Positions 62,022-64,000 of a stretch of DNA of 64,000 bases are shown here, in pieces; the first letter of the stretch is position 1; each line of letters begins with the position of its first letter. Where the stretch lies: assembly GCA_944388865.1 (NCBI GenBank), contig CALXKM010000028.1:1-64000 (forward strand), written 5' to 3'. Origin of the DNA: an uncultured Duodenibacillus sp. (GTDB lineage: Bacteria; Pseudomonadota; Gammaproteobacteria; Burkholderiales; Burkholderiaceae_F). Under the pieces are notes generated by a model. That model searched no databases and had not been told where the DNA came from. It was given only the letters and a program-made list of their open reading frames with translations. The translations under genes and the position numbers were made by a program.

Positions 62022-64000
62022 AAGGGGGGGCGCCAAATCGCTGAACACCTCTATTGCAGACGCAGTACTGCCTTTACATAGGTTGCAAATTTCTCTGTCA
62101 GGCATAGCACTGGCGGTCTTGGGTACATTGTCTATGACCGCTCAGCAGGCATGGTCGTATGATTTAAATAATGACGCAGATGTTAAGAATGGCGTCATTG
62201 GAGATTCGATATTATCTAATAAACTCCGAGAAAACTCTGACCGGGTTTTCAACTACAACGGCAATCTCGAAATTAAGGAAATCGGTGGAACATATACAGA
62301 TTCTGGATGGCTTGTTGTTCGCCCAAATAAAATTCTCGATGTTTCTGGAAGTCTGGTAATGCAAAACGGATCTCCGGATCTTAATTTTGCAGGAACTGGG
62401 AAAACTGTTACAAAATACTCTGGTAATGCAGGAGAAGGCCAATACGATACAGGTCTATCCGTGATTTCCGTGCATGGAAATGAAGGCGCAACCTTTTCGA
62501 AGATTTCCTATCTCCAAGCTCAGGGCTATGGTTTGGTTAGCACTTCTAAGGTATTAATTCAGAGCTCTACTCTTGGTGTTGGCCCAAACGAAGGTATTGA
62601 ATATCCGGGCGTTCCAAAACATGAAAACTCGCAGCTAGTTTTCCAAAATCAAGATGTAGGTTCAAATGATGCAGCCTATTATTCTATAAATGCTGATACA
62701 CTCAGAAATGCAAGAACCGACAAGGGTATCTACATTGACACCTCAAACTTAAATTTTGTAGCCGAGAGCAGTACATTAAAGACATATAAAGATTTTCAGA
62801 TTAATCTTGGTGACGAAACTTTTACTCTTGAAAACTCTATTATTGATGCAACAAACGGCTCCTTCTATCTGACGAAGAGCGGTGATGCATCTATGGAAGT
62901 CTCCGGTGGTTCGAACATCCAAACATCAAAATTCTTTATTAACGATGGTGCGGCAATTAATGTGGCTGCCGATAGTTCCGCCTTTTTCGGAACTTTGGAA
63001 AAAACAGAGAACACGGATAACGCCCTGACGATTGGAGGAGAAGGGTTTTCTCTCGGCACATCAGATGCCCCGACGGAAGGTCGCATTAGCGTACAAGGCA
63101 GTACTCTGGTCAATGGCGGATCTTATATTTTCGATGGACAAAATATCGCCACCGAAGTAGGTTTGCTTTCCAAAGGAGCGATTAGCGTACAAGGAGGGGC
63201 TAGTCTAACTCTCAGCAATGGTTCGCATCTTTTTGCTGGCAATGGGTATGGCCACAATGTCTCTGGGCATGATCTCATTATCAGCGGAGACGGTACCATC
63301 GTCACTGTGGCCGGCAGAGGACAAAGCAGTTATCCTGACGCATCCTTTTACCAAGCTTCTTTTGATGCTTACGGCGGTAATGGAAAAAAAGATCAATGGG
63401 CCAATTGGGCTATCGCTGGTGGTACTTATGACGTAGATGTTTCTGATGAAGCTGTAGTTAATGTTGGAAGTGCCGGTGTTCTTTTTGCCCAACATCATCA
63501 GTTGAAAATCTTTAAAGGAGCAACACTGAACCTTGACGGAAGTGGTTCCGATCCGGCTACCATTATCTCTGGTGGTTCCACAAGCGCTAATAGCACGACA
63601 AGCACATTTAAAAATAATGTTTGGATCGAAAGTGGCGGCGCCATTAACTATCTCGGCGGGCACTTTGATGTTAAGCTGAGCAACCCGCGCGGCATTGTTG
63701 GTCATAGTGGTGCCGTCAAATTGATTTCCGTAAAGGGAGATACGGACACTCTCGACGGTTTAATGAAGATTCAAAAAGGCCTTGTCCGCGGCAACGGTTC
63801 TGTGACTCTGTATGGCGACAGCAGCGTCACGATCTCTAGCACCAAGGTTCTTGCCGACCAAACAAGTTCGAATACCATTGCGATTGTTTCTGCTGGTGAT
63901 ATTGCAATCAACAATGGAGCCACTTTAAGCGTTGTTTCCAACGACTATGCTAATGGATCAATCAAGATATATGGCGGCAATGCAACTGTTCCTGAGACGG
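61999..64000 (+). CDS. Autotransporter passenger, 5' part (open at the window end)
   Basis: The frame from ATG 61999 is open for all 667 codons to the window end. The first ATG has no ribosome site of its own. It encodes a signal core (about 20-55: LPLHRLQISLSGIALAVLGT, ending AQQAW) followed by a beta-helical passenger of Asn/Gly/Ser/Thr-rich strands (ISVQGGASLTLSNGSHLFAG-type repeats). The barrel must lie beyond the window. The preceding ESPR is in the other frame, so current expression depends on frameshifting, reinitiation or a sequence change. A G7 tract at 62024-62030 lies within codons 9-11. Confidence 0.85.
   Translation, partial: MKPRPRIRRGGAKSLNTSIADAVLPLHRLQISLSGIALAVLGTLSMTAQQAWSYDLNNDADVKNGVIGDSILSNKLRENSDRVFNYNGNLEIKEIGGTYTDSGWLVVRPNKILDVSGSLVMQNGSPDLNFAGTGKTVTKYSGNAGEGQYDTGLSVISVHGNEGATFSKISYLQAQGYGLVSTSKVLIQSSTLGVGPNEGIEYPGVPKHENSQLVFQNQDVGSNDAAYYSINADTLRNARTDKGIYIDTSNLNFVAESSTLKTYKDFQINLGDETFTLENSIIDATNGSFYLTKSGDASMEVSGGSNIQTSKFFINDGAAINVAADSSAFFGTLEKTENTDNALTIGGEGFSLGTSDAPTEGRISVQGSTLVNGGSYIFDGQNIATEVGLLSKGAISVQGGASLTLSNGSHLFAGNGYGHNVSGHDLIISGDGTIVTVAGRGQSSYPDASFYQASFDAYGGNGKKDQWANWAIAGGTYDVDVSDEAVVNVGSAGVLFAQHHQLKIFKGATLNLDGSGSDPATIISGGSTSANSTTSTFKNNVWIESGGAINYLGGHFDVKLSNPRGIVGHSGAVKLISVKGDTDTLDGLMKIQKGLVRGNGSVTLYGDSSVTISSTKVLADQTSSNTIAIVSAGDIAINNGATLSVVSNDYANGSIKIYGGNATVPET
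62024..62030 (+). repeat. G7 homopolymer inside the autotransporter start region
   Basis: Seven Gs follow 2 bases after the ESPR stop codon. Slippage would shift the passenger frame set by ATG 61999. On its own it cannot remove the TAG that ends the ESPR frame. Confidence 0.6.

Noticed and set aside
1..64000. CRISPR arrays, tRNA or rRNA genes, attachment sites
   Set aside because: I saw no regularly spaced repeats, cloverleaf-like segments, rRNA signatures or matching direct-repeat ends by eye. A tRNAscan or repeat search was not possible.

Overview
The window looks like the chromosome of an anaerobic, gut-type betaproteobacterium, most likely a Sutterellaceae member (Sutterella/Parasutterella-like). 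This is an inference from the gene mix: a Tat-exported flavocytochrome-type reductase, DcuC, an orphan amino-acid binding protein, several autotransporters and repeated AAA-ATPase/PD-(D/E)XK genes. No rRNA, tRNA or CRISPR array was seen.

Region 1 (1-15.1 kb) is a plus-strand F-type mating-pair-formation operon: traW, traU, trbC, a traN split into two exported proteins, traF, traH and traG, plus two proteins I do not recognise. It is probably part of an integrative conjugative element whose relaxase, coupling protein and ends lie outside the window. The last third of traG changes abruptly to AT-rich DNA, in the part of the protein that in F sets entry-exclusion specificity.

Region 2 (15.1-43.5 kb) is accessory DNA. 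It holds a GIY-YIG nuclease, a lipoprotein, an amidase, a pair of unknown proteins, then a tightly overlapping minus-strand operon (unknown protein, PLD-family nuclease, SNF2/RapA-type helicase) that resembles an undescribed defence system. Next come decayed RhuM and IS1634-type fragments, an autotransporter whose promoter spacer contains a G9 tract (probable phase variation), vapBC followed by two DUF262 proteins, a macro-domain hydrolase, a large unknown protein and a zinc-metalloprotease autotransporter.

Region 3 (43.2-61.4 kb) is mostly metabolic. It holds an IS630-type remnant, an amino-acid binding protein, homocysteine methyltransferase, a Nif11-type RiPP precursor followed by an ATP-grasp ligase, and a C4-dicarboxylate module (LysR regulator, DcuC, fumarase/argininosuccinate-lyase-superfamily lyase, sodium:solute symporter, flavocytochrome-type fumarate reductase). 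Three paralogous AAA-ATPase/PD-(D/E)XK genes sit on the minus strand among these plus-strand operons.

Region 4 (61.4-64 kb) starts another autotransporter. Its extended signal peptide (ESPR) is encoded in a different frame from the passenger, next to a G7 tract; the passenger frame is open to the window end.
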